From NCBI RefSeq assembly GCF_038446525.1, contig NZ_CP151792.1, positions 2,914,001 through 2,978,000 of the forward strand: DNA of 64,000 nt, written 5' to 3'. The stretch is from Methanolobus sp. ZRKC5. Lineage in GTDB: Archaea; Halobacteriota; Methanosarcinia; Methanosarcinales; Methanosarcinaceae. Made by a program: the position numbers and the translations under genes. Of this stretch, positions 19,501 to 26,701 are shown piece by piece (the first letter of the stretch is position 1; every line of letters starts with the position of its first letter). The notes below the pieces were generated by a model. It searched no databases. It saw only the letters and a program-made list of their open reading frames with translations, and was not told the origin of the DNA.

Positions 19501-19633
19501 GGAAATGCACGGAGGCAATATCTATGTTGAAAGCAAACCTAAGCAGGGCAGTACTTTTACTTTTATGATACCTGTTGAAATGAAAGGTCAGATTATGCAA
19601 ACATCAAGACAAAACACACTAAAATCATTCTAA
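16565..19633 (+). CDS. Multi-PAS sensor histidine kinase (1022 aa)
   Basis: A soluble kinase with about six PAS domains (roughly 30-140, 145-265, 275-395, 400-515, 520-645, 655-770), several with DITERK ends, then HisKA with His790 (MSHELRTPLNSIYGFSQ) and HATPase ([30 protein letters not shown]). The fifth PAS (NEVGSIAKVGGWEF) matches one in the disrupted kinase at 42125-45874, and the sixth plus kinase core matches the truncated kinase at 7667-9075. A run of AT-rich TATA-like sequence (about 16505-16550) precedes the ATG. Several PAS have the GWEF/GSWEF type, possibly redox or small-molecule sensing. Confidence 0.85.
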   Translation: MSSKNNNPYAFNLETDSMDLWEDGIIVLSPDETISYTNKSWKDFVHNNDLNSFKRTDKANYLPFLDEITAERPDNAINPATGIRDIINGKMNIFKLEYPLQAPDGKHWYLIKVQPLSINYPTAVILQHIDISKRKNVEFDLLESKKQIRNVLNNTQLVEIMLDPKGNIIYCNDFLLELTGWDKEHVFNKNWFDMFLPSEIVPEIKAVFSKTIKEGSLPSYNKNEIVTKDGIERAIVWNNTVIKDIEGKIRSIVCIGEDITDHQLTEKSLLNSRGQLRTLVNTIPDLVWLKDVNGTYLRCNTKFERFFGAKEEEIAGKTDYDFVDKELADLFTQKDKEAMQAGKPSINEEEITYADDGHKEYLETIKCPMYNSNGQLIGILGVGRDITQRKYADEELKRRELQLQTAQEIGRFGSWEFDFTSGKMDISEEAAKIYGLVSKHCTIREIQEIALPEYRPILDKALKALLEKKLPYDVQFRINRQNDDDIRDIHSVAEFFAERNVVIGTIQDITERKQAEEKLRENDALLNEVGSIAKVGGWEFYVPSGEGTWTSEVARIHEVDPNDPTSIDLGLSFYLPGSRELVEKAVQNAVEKAEPYDLELELISAKGKHKWIRTIGHPIIKNDKVVKVVGSFQDITERKQTELKMAEEAIRRRIFIEQSSDGIVVLDQNCKVYEVNQKYADMLGYSHEEALQLHLWDWDTQWTRDDLIEMFNNVDNTGDHFETLHRRKDGTFIDVEVSSNGAMFGEQKLVFCVCRDITERKHAEDTLLHAKIIAEAANRTKSEFLANMSHELRTPLNSIYGFSQLLNEKIPGELNEKQNNYVSNVLKSSKHLIELINDILDLSKVEAGKMELECEYFKIANILDEIVTSMQPIARKKYITIRTIIEIDDMEIYADKKKIKDVMYNLLSNAVKFTSENGKIHVNASCHDDKLQIFVADDGIGISKDEIQEIFKPFKQVDSFLTREFEGTGLGLAITKKYVEMHGGNIYVESKPKQGSTFTFMIPVEMKGQIMQTSRQNTLKSF

Positions 19634-19709
19634 TGAAATCGCCACCAAGTGTTTATATTTAATCTGATCTTGCAAATTATTTAATTCATACAGTACTTAA
19701 GAGGAGGGA

Positions 19710-20529
19710 TTAAACCCTCCTTCTCAAAGATACGAATACTGCACCAAACATGCATATAATTGCAAGCAGAACCTCAAATCCCGGCACACTGGAATCCGAA
19801 CCTTTTTCTTCTATTCCAGACTGAGATTGGACCGCAGCATTGGACCTTATCTGTTCTGCCATTTCTTTGAGTTCAGCTTCATCCTTGAGCATCTCATAGA
19901 AGCCATGCCACTGGACAAAATCCGGACCTAACATGAATGCACCCATTCTTGCACGCCTGCCCTCATGATGCCATACCTCATATATTTTGAATTCTATGGG
20001 CTCATCAAAGTTCTGCTTGGTCAATAATCCATCTTCTCTAAGTTGGTCAACTATCAATTTTGAATCTGTATATTTCTGGTTGTATAATGCGACAGTATTG
20101 TCTGCATTTACGTAGTAGTTTCTGATCCAGTCATCTGAGTGGCACTGGGCACACACTGAATACATCCTTTCACGCTTTTCCTGCCATGTAAAACCATCAC
20201 TTATGGGAGTTACAAATACGTTTGCCGTGTTGTCAGTACGTCTGGATATCGGTGGTTCAAGTTCCCATGAAAGACGTAAACTTACATCGTGCGTAGGTTC
20301 CAGCTCATCCGTCCCAGACATGTGACATACAGTACAGGTCGGCGTCCTGTAGTCCTCTCCTGCTACCCATTCATCAGAACTCCAGTTCCATTGATCTCCT
20401 TCAGTATTATAGATGCTTCCGTGCTTTGATTCAGAGAATATCTCGGTCTGAGGATGATCCGGTCCAAGTTTGAAGCGCAAGAGCTAGAAATACAATCAAT
20501 GTCCACACTGATAAGTATGCAATCTTCAT
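19710..20529 (-). pseudogene. HAO-like multiheme cytochrome c, internal deletion
   Basis: The 3' part reads KLGPDHPQTEIFSESKHG and carries two heme-binding motifs (CTVCH, CAQCH) and a C-terminal PGF-type anchor (VPGFEVLLAIICMFG..RRRV), as in hydroxylamine-oxidoreductase-like octaheme cytochromes. A good signal peptide (MKIAYLSVWTLIVFLALALQ) starts at 20529 but is joined directly to the C-terminal domain in a different frame. The N-terminal region with the other hemes is missing, so an internal deletion has destroyed the gene. A 256-residue frame from TTG 20480 remains open but would lack a signal. Confidence 0.7.
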
Positions 20530-20654
20530 GTTCCACCCCATGTTTACAATAATTCTGTAAAATTATATGATTGTCTCCCCTATAAAATAATAGACTGAGC
20601 TTTGATAAAAAGGTCTGCTGGGTAAAGAAATAACGTAGCAACTATCCAAGAGCG

Positions 20655-21983
20655 TTATCTCGATGATTCAAAGCATGAAGAATTCTCAGTACACATATCC
20701 AGACAATCCCTTTTAACGCCCATTTCTTTTAATGATTCTTCCATGTTATATATCTCATCCATATTCTCGGCTAAGATTATAACAGCAAAATCACCGGACG
20801 ATGGTAATGTATCACAACTAAAAGGAAATACAGAATTTAATTTTTTGCCGTCATAAAGTACTGGTTCAATACGTTCAGTGAGCTCAAGAAATGAACATGC
20901 TGCGGTCTTTATCTTTATCAATTTCCAGTATGGAATGGAGGGGATAAATTCTTCAATGTTATCTACGATCATGCCCGCATAAGAGGAAATATTAAAACGA
21001 GCGTTATTTTCAACAGGAAATATACCATCATCAGATACAATATAATCAATGCCGACTACACCCCGATACCCGAATTCAGCCATATTATTGACAATTTTTG
21101 CAGATGATTTTGCAATGTAATTTAAAATGTCTGGTGAGGGATTTTCTCCTTTGAGTGTACCAATGTGTACCATGCCTCTTTCGCATATTTGATCCCGCAT
21201 CCCAAGAGAGTTTATATTACCATCTCTGCTGATTGCCCACTGATCATTCGGAGAAGACGAGACATTCAGAAAAGGCTCAATGATAACATGTTTTTCGCCG
21301 CTAATTGCAATTTCGTGATATATTTCAGAAATATCAGTGCCTTTGGTTTTATATAACGACATACCAGTTTCACCCAGAGTACCGCGAATAATAACAGTTT
21401 CGCAGGTTGACAGATATCCGTTAATAATGTTTTTCATATCTATACAATTTGCATTGTCTTCAGGATGCATTTCAAATAAACTGCCTTCAACGACAGACAC
21501 GCCTAATTCTTGACATACAGTCTTGAAAGCTGACTTATCATTATATTTTAATGTTGCAGTTTCAGTTGCTCCGAAAAGATCAGCTCCAAGGGCTTTTGCA
21601 GCTTCAGTTTCCATATGCCCTGAAAACCATGGCACATATACAGGTTTTTTTCCTATCTGCCTGATAATTTTTTTAACTGTTTCCGGATCATTAACAATAA
21701 GTTCCGAGAGAGTCATCTCTCTTGAATGAACATTATATTCAACAATATGATCCGACCCAAGACCATGAGAGCGAAGCCATTTATGGTACTCAAAATCCAG
21801 CTTTCCACGTAGAACTACCAGATCATCCCGGCGTGCTACCGGAAGCGCTCTGTCACATTTTGAATTGACAGATACATCACGGTTTGGGAACTGAGAGAAA
21901 GAATCAGCCCCGTAAATTATTAACTCATTGTCATTGTTTGAGATACATTTCCTTAGCGGTTGGTAATCGTACATATACTGCAC
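20655..21983 (-). CDS. ATP-grasp ligase-like protein
   Basis: 442 residues without membrane segments. The central and C-terminal parts have an ATP-grasp look: NDKSAFKTVCQELGV as the usual start of the fold, ETVIIRGTLGETG in the glycine-rich loop position, VIIEPFL as hinge, and GVVGIDYIVSDDGIFPVENNARFN with the Mg-binding Glu/Asn. Such enzymes join a carboxylate to an amine or thiol through an acyl phosphate. It lies last in a minus-strand run with CDP-alcohol phosphotransferase, PLP enzyme and nucleotidyltransferase, so it may add an amino acid or acyl group to their product. The substrate is unknown. Confidence 0.7.
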   Translation of the reverse strand: MQYMYDYQPLRKCISNNDNELIIYGADSFSQFPNRDVSVNSKCDRALPVARRDDLVVLRGKLDFEYHKWLRSHGLGSDHIVEYNVHSREMTLSELIVNDPETVKKIIRQIGKKPVYVPWFSGHMETEAAKALGADLFGATETATLKYNDKSAFKTVCQELGVSVVEGSLFEMHPEDNANCIDMKNIINGYLSTCETVIIRGTLGETGMSLYKTKGTDISEIYHEIAISGEKHVIIEPFLNVSSSPNDQWAISRDGNINSLGMRDQICERGMVHIGTLKGENPSPDILNYIAKSSAKIVNNMAEFGYRGVVGIDYIVSDDGIFPVENNARFNISSYAGMIVDNIEEFIPSIPYWKLIKIKTAACSFLELTERIEPVLYDGKKLNSVFPFSCDTLPSSGDFAVIILAENMDEIYNMEESLKEMGVKRDCLDMCTENSSCFESSR

Positions 21984-22037
21984 CTCCTTTTTTCAATTAT
22001 GTTCAATTGAAATTTGTTGGTATTTGTTCCAGAATAT

Positions 22038-22670
22038 TCATATATAAATAGCTGTCAATACCATGGCGTAAATCAGGAGACTATAAAACCACCTGCTGGA
22101 AAACTTAGGGGTTCGGATTGGTGCTACATTAAAGGCAGCTATGATCATTAACAGTGCATATATAGCAATTGCAAAGGTCGGCTGGCTGAAATAACTGTTA
22201 AATAGAAAGAGAAAGGCAAGAATAAGGACATTGTTGTCAAGTGCTAATCCCATATATGTCGAATCATCAACAAGACCGAAAACATTGAAGTAACTCAATC
22301 TTATTACACCAACAGCAACAATTACGAAAGCGCCGGGCAGGAACCATGGACTGAATTCTCCATAGCTCAAAAGAAATACAGCGGGACAAATGCCAAAACT
22401 TACTATATCTATCAATGAGTCAAGTTGCCCACCAAAAGCTCGATATTCATCAGTTCGCCCTTTCATCCGACGAGCAATGATTCCGTCCCCCCAGTCAAAA
22501 ACAACAGCCCAAAGCATCCCAATGATCGCAAGTGACAAATCGCCTAATATACCATAGTATATACTAAGGACTGCACACAACAGTCCTGCAAGCGAACAGA
22601 TATTTGGGAGATCACGGGCGAAAGCAAGCATTCCTGTCTGATGTGATCGTTGATGGTCTTGATCACTCAT
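22038..22670 (-). CDS. CDP-alcohol phosphatidyltransferase family enzyme
   Basis: 210 residues with several membrane helices. The family signature D-G-x2-A-R-x(n)-G-x3-D-x3-D is visible as DGIIARRMKGRTDEYRAFGG and QLDSLID. These enzymes transfer a phospho-alcohol between a CDP-activated partner and a second alcohol, for example in phospholipid synthesis. Its start overlaps the stop of the PLP enzyme by 4 bases. With a LicC-like cytidylyltransferase in the same operon, the CDP-activated molecule is probably the headgroup made by that enzyme (inference), rather than CDP-archaeol. Confidence 0.8.
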   Translation of the reverse strand: MSDQDHQRSHQTGMLAFARDLPNICSLAGLLCAVLSIYYGILGDLSLAIIGMLWAVVFDWGDGIIARRMKGRTDEYRAFGGQLDSLIDIVSFGICPAVFLLSYGEFSPWFLPGAFVIVAVGVIRLSYFNVFGLVDDSTYMGLALDNNVLILAFLFLFNSYFSQPTFAIAIYALLMIIAAFNVAPIRTPKFSSRWFYSLLIYAMVLTAIYI

Positions 22671-23785
22671 CGGGATCCCTCCACTTTATTTGAGTCAATA
22701 ACATCTATCAACGCTTCAACTAATTTGCAATTTTCTGTTTCAGTACGACTGGCGATACGAACATAACGGCTAGAGTCAGGTAGAGTTTTGTCCTGACAGT
22801 GTTTTATGTACATGTTATGCTCAATGAACAATCGCCGTGTGACTTCAGGACCACTTTGTGTGTGATCTGGCAGGCGGCAGAAAATAAAGTTTGCATCCGG
22901 TTTATAAGCAGTCATTCCCGGGATAGCGCACAAGCTTTTATACAGATTATCCCGGTCAATCCGTACCTGGTTGCAACTTTCGACAAATTCCTGTCTATAA
23001 TCAGGCAGTATCCGCAGAAACTCTTCGGCAAATCCGTTAATATTCCAGATATGTACGCCTTTCCTTACAGATTCAGCAAATGCTAAATTTGCAGTTAGCA
23101 TATAACCGATCCTAAGGCCGCAGATACCATAGGCTTTACTCATGCTTTTAAGGATCGCCATATTTGGATACTGTTCTAGTTCATGTTCCAGAGTTGTCTT
23201 ATCAGGATCATGCACAAAATCCATGAAGGATTCATCGATAATCAGCATACAGTCATGGTTTGCAAGTTTTTGTGCAAGAGATATCAGATCGGACTTGGGA
23301 ACCATTAGGGATGTTGGATTATTAGGTGTTACCACAACAGCAACATCTGCTTTAACCTTGATCGCTTCAGCAGCAAATTTGTCTACATCCAGTTGAAATG
23401 ATGGAAATTCAAGAGGAAATTCAACTACCTGACCTGCAGGCGCTGCATTCGCATATTCATTAAAAGATGGCACTGGAACGATTAACTTACCAGATATGTG
23501 ACCGGAGATTATTTTGATAAGTTCAGCAGCACCATTTCCTACAACAATTCTTTCAGCAGGTTGATGGATCAGATCACCTATAAGACCGGCAAGAGCATCC
23601 TGTGCAATTGGATAGTTAAGGACAATGTCGTGAATTTGATCTTTAAAGTTTGTAAAAACTGCTTCTGGCGGAAAATATAGATTGTAAAGATAAGCATGAT
23701 CAATAAATTCATGGCGATAGTAACCACCATGCTGCCTGGAAATGAAATCATATTTTTCAGTTTGAGTCTTGTAATTGTGTTGCAT
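22667..23785 (-). CDS. PLP enzyme, HisC/CobD-like (fold type I)
   Basis: 372 residues of the class I/II aminotransferase fold, nearest in style to histidinol-phosphate aminotransferase and the related threonine-phosphate decarboxylase CobD. Visible landmarks are VVGNGAAELI (phosphate cup), VVTPNNPTS, the Asp in LIIDESFMDF and the Schiff-base lysine in SMSKAYGICGLRIGY, plus the C-terminal Arg in RYVRIASR. It could be a transaminase or decarboxylase. The neighbours resemble the pairing of nucleotidyltransferase and PLP decarboxylase in FrbH of FR-900098 synthesis. It overlaps the upstream gene by 29 bases. Confidence 0.75.
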   Translation of the reverse strand: MQHNYKTQTEKYDFISRQHGGYYRHEFIDHAYLYNLYFPPEAVFTNFKDQIHDIVLNYPIAQDALAGLIGDLIHQPAERIVVGNGAAELIKIISGHISGKLIVPVPSFNEYANAAPAGQVVEFPLEFPSFQLDVDKFAAEAIKVKADVAVVVTPNNPTSLMVPKSDLISLAQKLANHDCMLIIDESFMDFVHDPDKTTLEHELEQYPNMAILKSMSKAYGICGLRIGYMLTANLAFAESVRKGVHIWNINGFAEEFLRILPDYRQEFVESCNQVRIDRDNLYKSLCAIPGMTAYKPDANFIFCRLPDHTQSGPEVTRRLFIEHNMYIKHCQDKTLPDSSRYVRIASRTETENCKLVEALIDVIDSNKVEGSR

Positions 23786-24767
23786 CAGGTATTATTTCTC
23801 TTAAATGATGTTGATGTGGCACTTCATTTTTTAAAGTCTTAGCTTGATAAATTGACTTTAATTTCAAAGGATTAGACTGGGTCAATGGCCTTAAGCCAGA
23901 AAGTGAACGAGTAACCACTTTTTCTCCCTGTTTTTTGCTTGTTAAAAAAAATGGCTTTAGTATTCCAGAAATCTTTGATGTGGTATTGTAAGGAATGATT
24001 GTCTCATATTTGTCTTCTGAAAATAATCTCTTAGCCTTTTCAAGATCTGAGACTGTATCTATTTCGTACCATCGCTTGCTGTCAAATGAGACTGTTTCAA
24101 GAGAGAGACTGCCATCAGACACCATTTCCGCAAAGACAGTTTCATAATAGTCATTTACTTTGCCAGCTGAAATGTACTGACCCAGCCTTTCTTTAATGCT
24201 ATTCCACGAAGGAAGTGAAAAACTGTAAATATTGACAGTCTTGTACCTTATCTCATCAAGAGGTCCGGCAATACCGCTTTGGAATTTCTTAACATGATGG
24301 GAGCCACTGGCTGTAACAGTGGAACCATTCATCCATGGTTGCATGCATCCAACGGCAATTCGGTCAGGAGAGCACATGCCATCCAGAAGAGCTACGTCAA
24401 AAATGAGATCACTTTCAATAAGCAAGAAAGGCTCATTAATAATATCCCGCGCCATCCAGAGTGAATAGATGTTATTGGTGGTCGCGTAAAGAGGACTGGA
24501 AATATAATCAATTGTCATACCACATGAACGCGTTTCTAAAAAATCACGAATACATTTTTCCTGGTATCCCGTGACAACGACAAGACGTTTGAAGCCTTGC
24601 TTTTTCAAATTGATGACAAGTCGCTCAAGTATAGAAGCCTCATGAACCATTGTAAGGCACTTAGGTGTGTCGCGTGTTAGAGGGTACAGACGACTGCCCT
24701 TACCAGCTGCCAATAATAATGCGGTGGTTATATTTCCATTATCACTATTGCTGTGGTCCAAACTCAT
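23757..24767 (-). CDS. LicC-like nucleotidyltransferase (CTP:phospho-alcohol type)
   Basis: 336 residues. The N-terminal NTP-transferase domain has LLLAAGKGSRLYPLTRDTPKCL and a downstream TNNIYSLWMARDI block plus LLIESDLIFD, typical of the LicC/PntC group of phosphocholine or phosphonate cytidylyltransferases. About 90 C-terminal residues look unstructured or are a separate region. It would activate a phosphorylated or phosphonylated alcohol or amino acid with CTP for the CDP-alcohol phosphotransferase two genes downstream. It is first gene of the operon; start ATG 24767 has no strong ribosome binding site, so the mRNA may be nearly leaderless. Confidence 0.78.
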   Translation of the reverse strand: MSLDHSNSDNGNITTALLLAAGKGSRLYPLTRDTPKCLTMVHEASILERLVINLKKQGFKRLVVVTGYQEKCIRDFLETRSCGMTIDYISSPLYATTNNIYSLWMARDIINEPFLLIESDLIFDVALLDGMCSPDRIAVGCMQPWMNGSTVTASGSHHVKKFQSGIAGPLDEIRYKTVNIYSFSLPSWNSIKERLGQYISAGKVNDYYETVFAEMVSDGSLSLETVSFDSKRWYEIDTVSDLEKAKRLFSEDKYETIIPYNTTSKISGILKPFFLTSKKQGEKVVTRSLSGLRPLTQSNPLKLKSIYQAKTLKNEVPHQHHLREIIPDATQLQDSN

Positions 24768-24859
24768 TGTAAATCCAATTGTTTGGTATTCATCGCATAT
24801 ATAAAGGGTGTCAACTGTGTTAAAGGAACTTGTAAAAGAATTATTACTAAAATTCTCTC

Positions 24860-25530
24860 CTAAAAGACTGTTTCCTGTTTGAAATGTACCTTCCCCATCT
24901 CTAAAAAGATCCGTATCAGATGCAGATGCATATCTTTACTGCCCACATTTTCATAATACAAGAACATGTTGTCATCGTTTGGATAATTGCTAGATGATAA
25001 ACTGCCACACATAGACTGAGTAAAGGAATAATCTTGATATAAATCATTGACTCGCATAATTTCCAGTTCGTGAGTATAGCCACAAAAAACGTATTCTATT
25101 TTATATTTTTGTATAAAATCAATTAATGCTGCAGAATTTTTTAGAGGTAGCTCATCAGTACCCAAAACAGAATAATGAGTAATCAACAAAGGCATGTCAT
25201 ATTCTATCTGTTCAATTTCTTTCGAAACTGCATTTAGAATCTCTTTTTCAACATACTCATCATCACTATATAGTTCAGTTGTGTCTATGCTGAGAATTAA
25301 TACTTTTTTTCCATTTATCGAAATGGATTTGATGAAATTCAGATCGGTAAAATTCTCATTAACTCTGGTGATTTCCCGGTTTAAAAAAAGGTTTTTCTTT
25401 CTTGTTTTCGTTGCTTCGGAGATGGTGATTATCTCGGAATTATCAATATATTTCCGAAATAGTTCATGGGAGCGCGAATAGAGGTGCAGAGCTACGCTCA
25501 GCGCCACAATAATAACAAGAAAACATAAAT
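24860..25530 (-). pseudogene. Calcineurin-like phosphoesterase, N-terminal part lost
   Basis: The C-terminal half resembles a metallophosphoesterase: LLITHYSVLG and YVFCGYTHELE, where the family has GHTH. The N-terminal metal motifs (DxH, GDxxD, GNHD) are absent, and upstream the frame runs into a tRNA fragment, so the open frame to 25639 is not a real N-terminus. Best read as a gene truncated by the rearrangement at its 5' side. Confidence 0.5.
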
Positions 25531-25535
25531 GTGAA

Positions 25536-25580
25536 TGGTGGGCTCGATGAAATTCGAACTCATGACCCTCGCCGTGTAAA
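25536..25580 (-). pseudogene. 3' half of a tRNA, probably tRNA-Val(UAC)
   Basis: On the minus strand the sequence runs from the anticodon loop (TTTACAC) through the 3' anticodon strand (GGCGA), a variable loop, a T arm (ATGAG-TTCGAAT-TTCAT) and the acceptor strand CGAGCCCA plus CCA. The 5' acceptor, D arm and 5' anticodon strand are missing. Breaks at the anticodon loop are typical of integrase attachment sites, so this may be an att remnant. It is not a working tRNA. Confidence 0.55.
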
Positions 25581-25713
25581 TGAGTGGCATGATAGTGTTT
25601 TAGGGGTACGTACCATCGAATACCACGGAAACATTGCAAACGGTTCTACAAAACAACTTCAGTAGTTCTCTAATTTTAACCACTTAAATTTAGGAAGGTC
25701 ATACGATAGCTTT

Positions 25714-25738
25714 ATATGCGGCGTGAACGCCGCCATAT
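25714..25738. other. Palindrome at the transposase start
   Basis: ATATG-CGGCG-TGAA-CGCCG-CCATAT forms a strong hairpin just before the likely ATG at 25737. In insertion sequences such stems can block translation started from outside transcripts. Confidence 0.5.
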
Positions 25739-26701
25739 GTCATTTATAGCGTTCAATTCGAGCACCTATTCCAAAGTTGAATTAAGACCAAAACAATGTA
25801 TTGATGCTGTTCTAAAACCTCTTACTGATAATATCACCATTAATATCAATGGTTCACTTACCTGTAAAGACCAGTTTTATGCTGCCATATGCATGGCAGT
25901 AGAGAATAGTTCAGTCCACTCCATGTCAAAACACTATCAAAAGATTCCTTGTGAAACATCTACAAGATATCATCTCAAGAAACTTGATCTTGAAGAACTT
26001 ATCAGATTAAATACAAAAATTCTACTTCAAGGTCCTATTAATGCTCTGAAATCTAAGAAAAAGTATGAGTTTGCTATCGATTTCACAAATGATCCATATT
26101 ATGGAGGAACGAATTCGTCCAATGAAAACTATGTGATACGTAGCCTAGCTAAGAAGTCAACAAACTCTTTTTATTCATACGTTTCATTATCTATCATAAA
26201 CAAGAACGAGAGATTCACTATCTCCGTTCTTCCTGTAGAGAAAAATAAAACAAAGGTCTATTACCTCACCTATTTTATAGATCTGATCAATAAACTAAAC
26301 ATCAAAATCAAAGTCCTTTGTTTAGATAGGGAGTTCTATTCGGTAGACGTGTTTGAGTTCTTACAAAATGAAGATATTCCCCATATTACTCCAGTAGTAA
26401 AAAGAGGAAAAAAGATTAAGCAACTACTTATTGGGAGAAAGGCTAGGTATGCGGAATATGTTATGAAGAATCCTCAGAAAAAGGAGATTCGGTTGAATAT
26501 TGTCATTGACGTGAAGTATCTGAAAGGCAAAAGGAACAAAAATGGATGTGAAAACCTTGGGTTTGTAGTTTATGGAATAAACTTGTCTCCCCGAAAAGTT
26601 AGTACTGTATATCGAAGACGATTTGCAATTGAATCAACATACAGAATGAGAAATATAGTTAAACCCAAAACATCGACAAGAGACGTTACATTCAGATACT
26701 T
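25716..26701 (+). pseudogene. ISH3-family transposase, 3' end missing
   Basis: The DDE catalytic frame is visible: FAIDFTNDPYYGG, VLCLDREFY and [13 protein letters not shown]. The likely start is ATG 25737 (MSFIAFNSS) rather than 25716, which lies in the hairpin. After ..VTFRY the sequence changes at 26702 into the 3' end of a group II intron on the other strand, so the last part of the gene is absent. What lies beyond the intron is a different transposase, so the 3' end has been moved elsewhere, probably to the left of the window start. Confidence 0.8.

Noticed and set aside
20655-24767. Confirmed phosphonate biosynthesis cluster
   Set aside because: No phosphoenolpyruvate mutase or phosphonopyruvate decarboxylase in the window; the substrate class stays open.
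24860-25639. Full 259-residue phosphoesterase
   Set aside because: The first ~35 codons are antisense tRNA and flanking sequence, and the N-terminal metal motifs are missing.
25530-25640. Complete tRNA gene on the minus strand
   Set aside because: No 5' acceptor strand or D arm, and the 5' anticodon strand does not pair with GGCGA; only the 3' half is supported.
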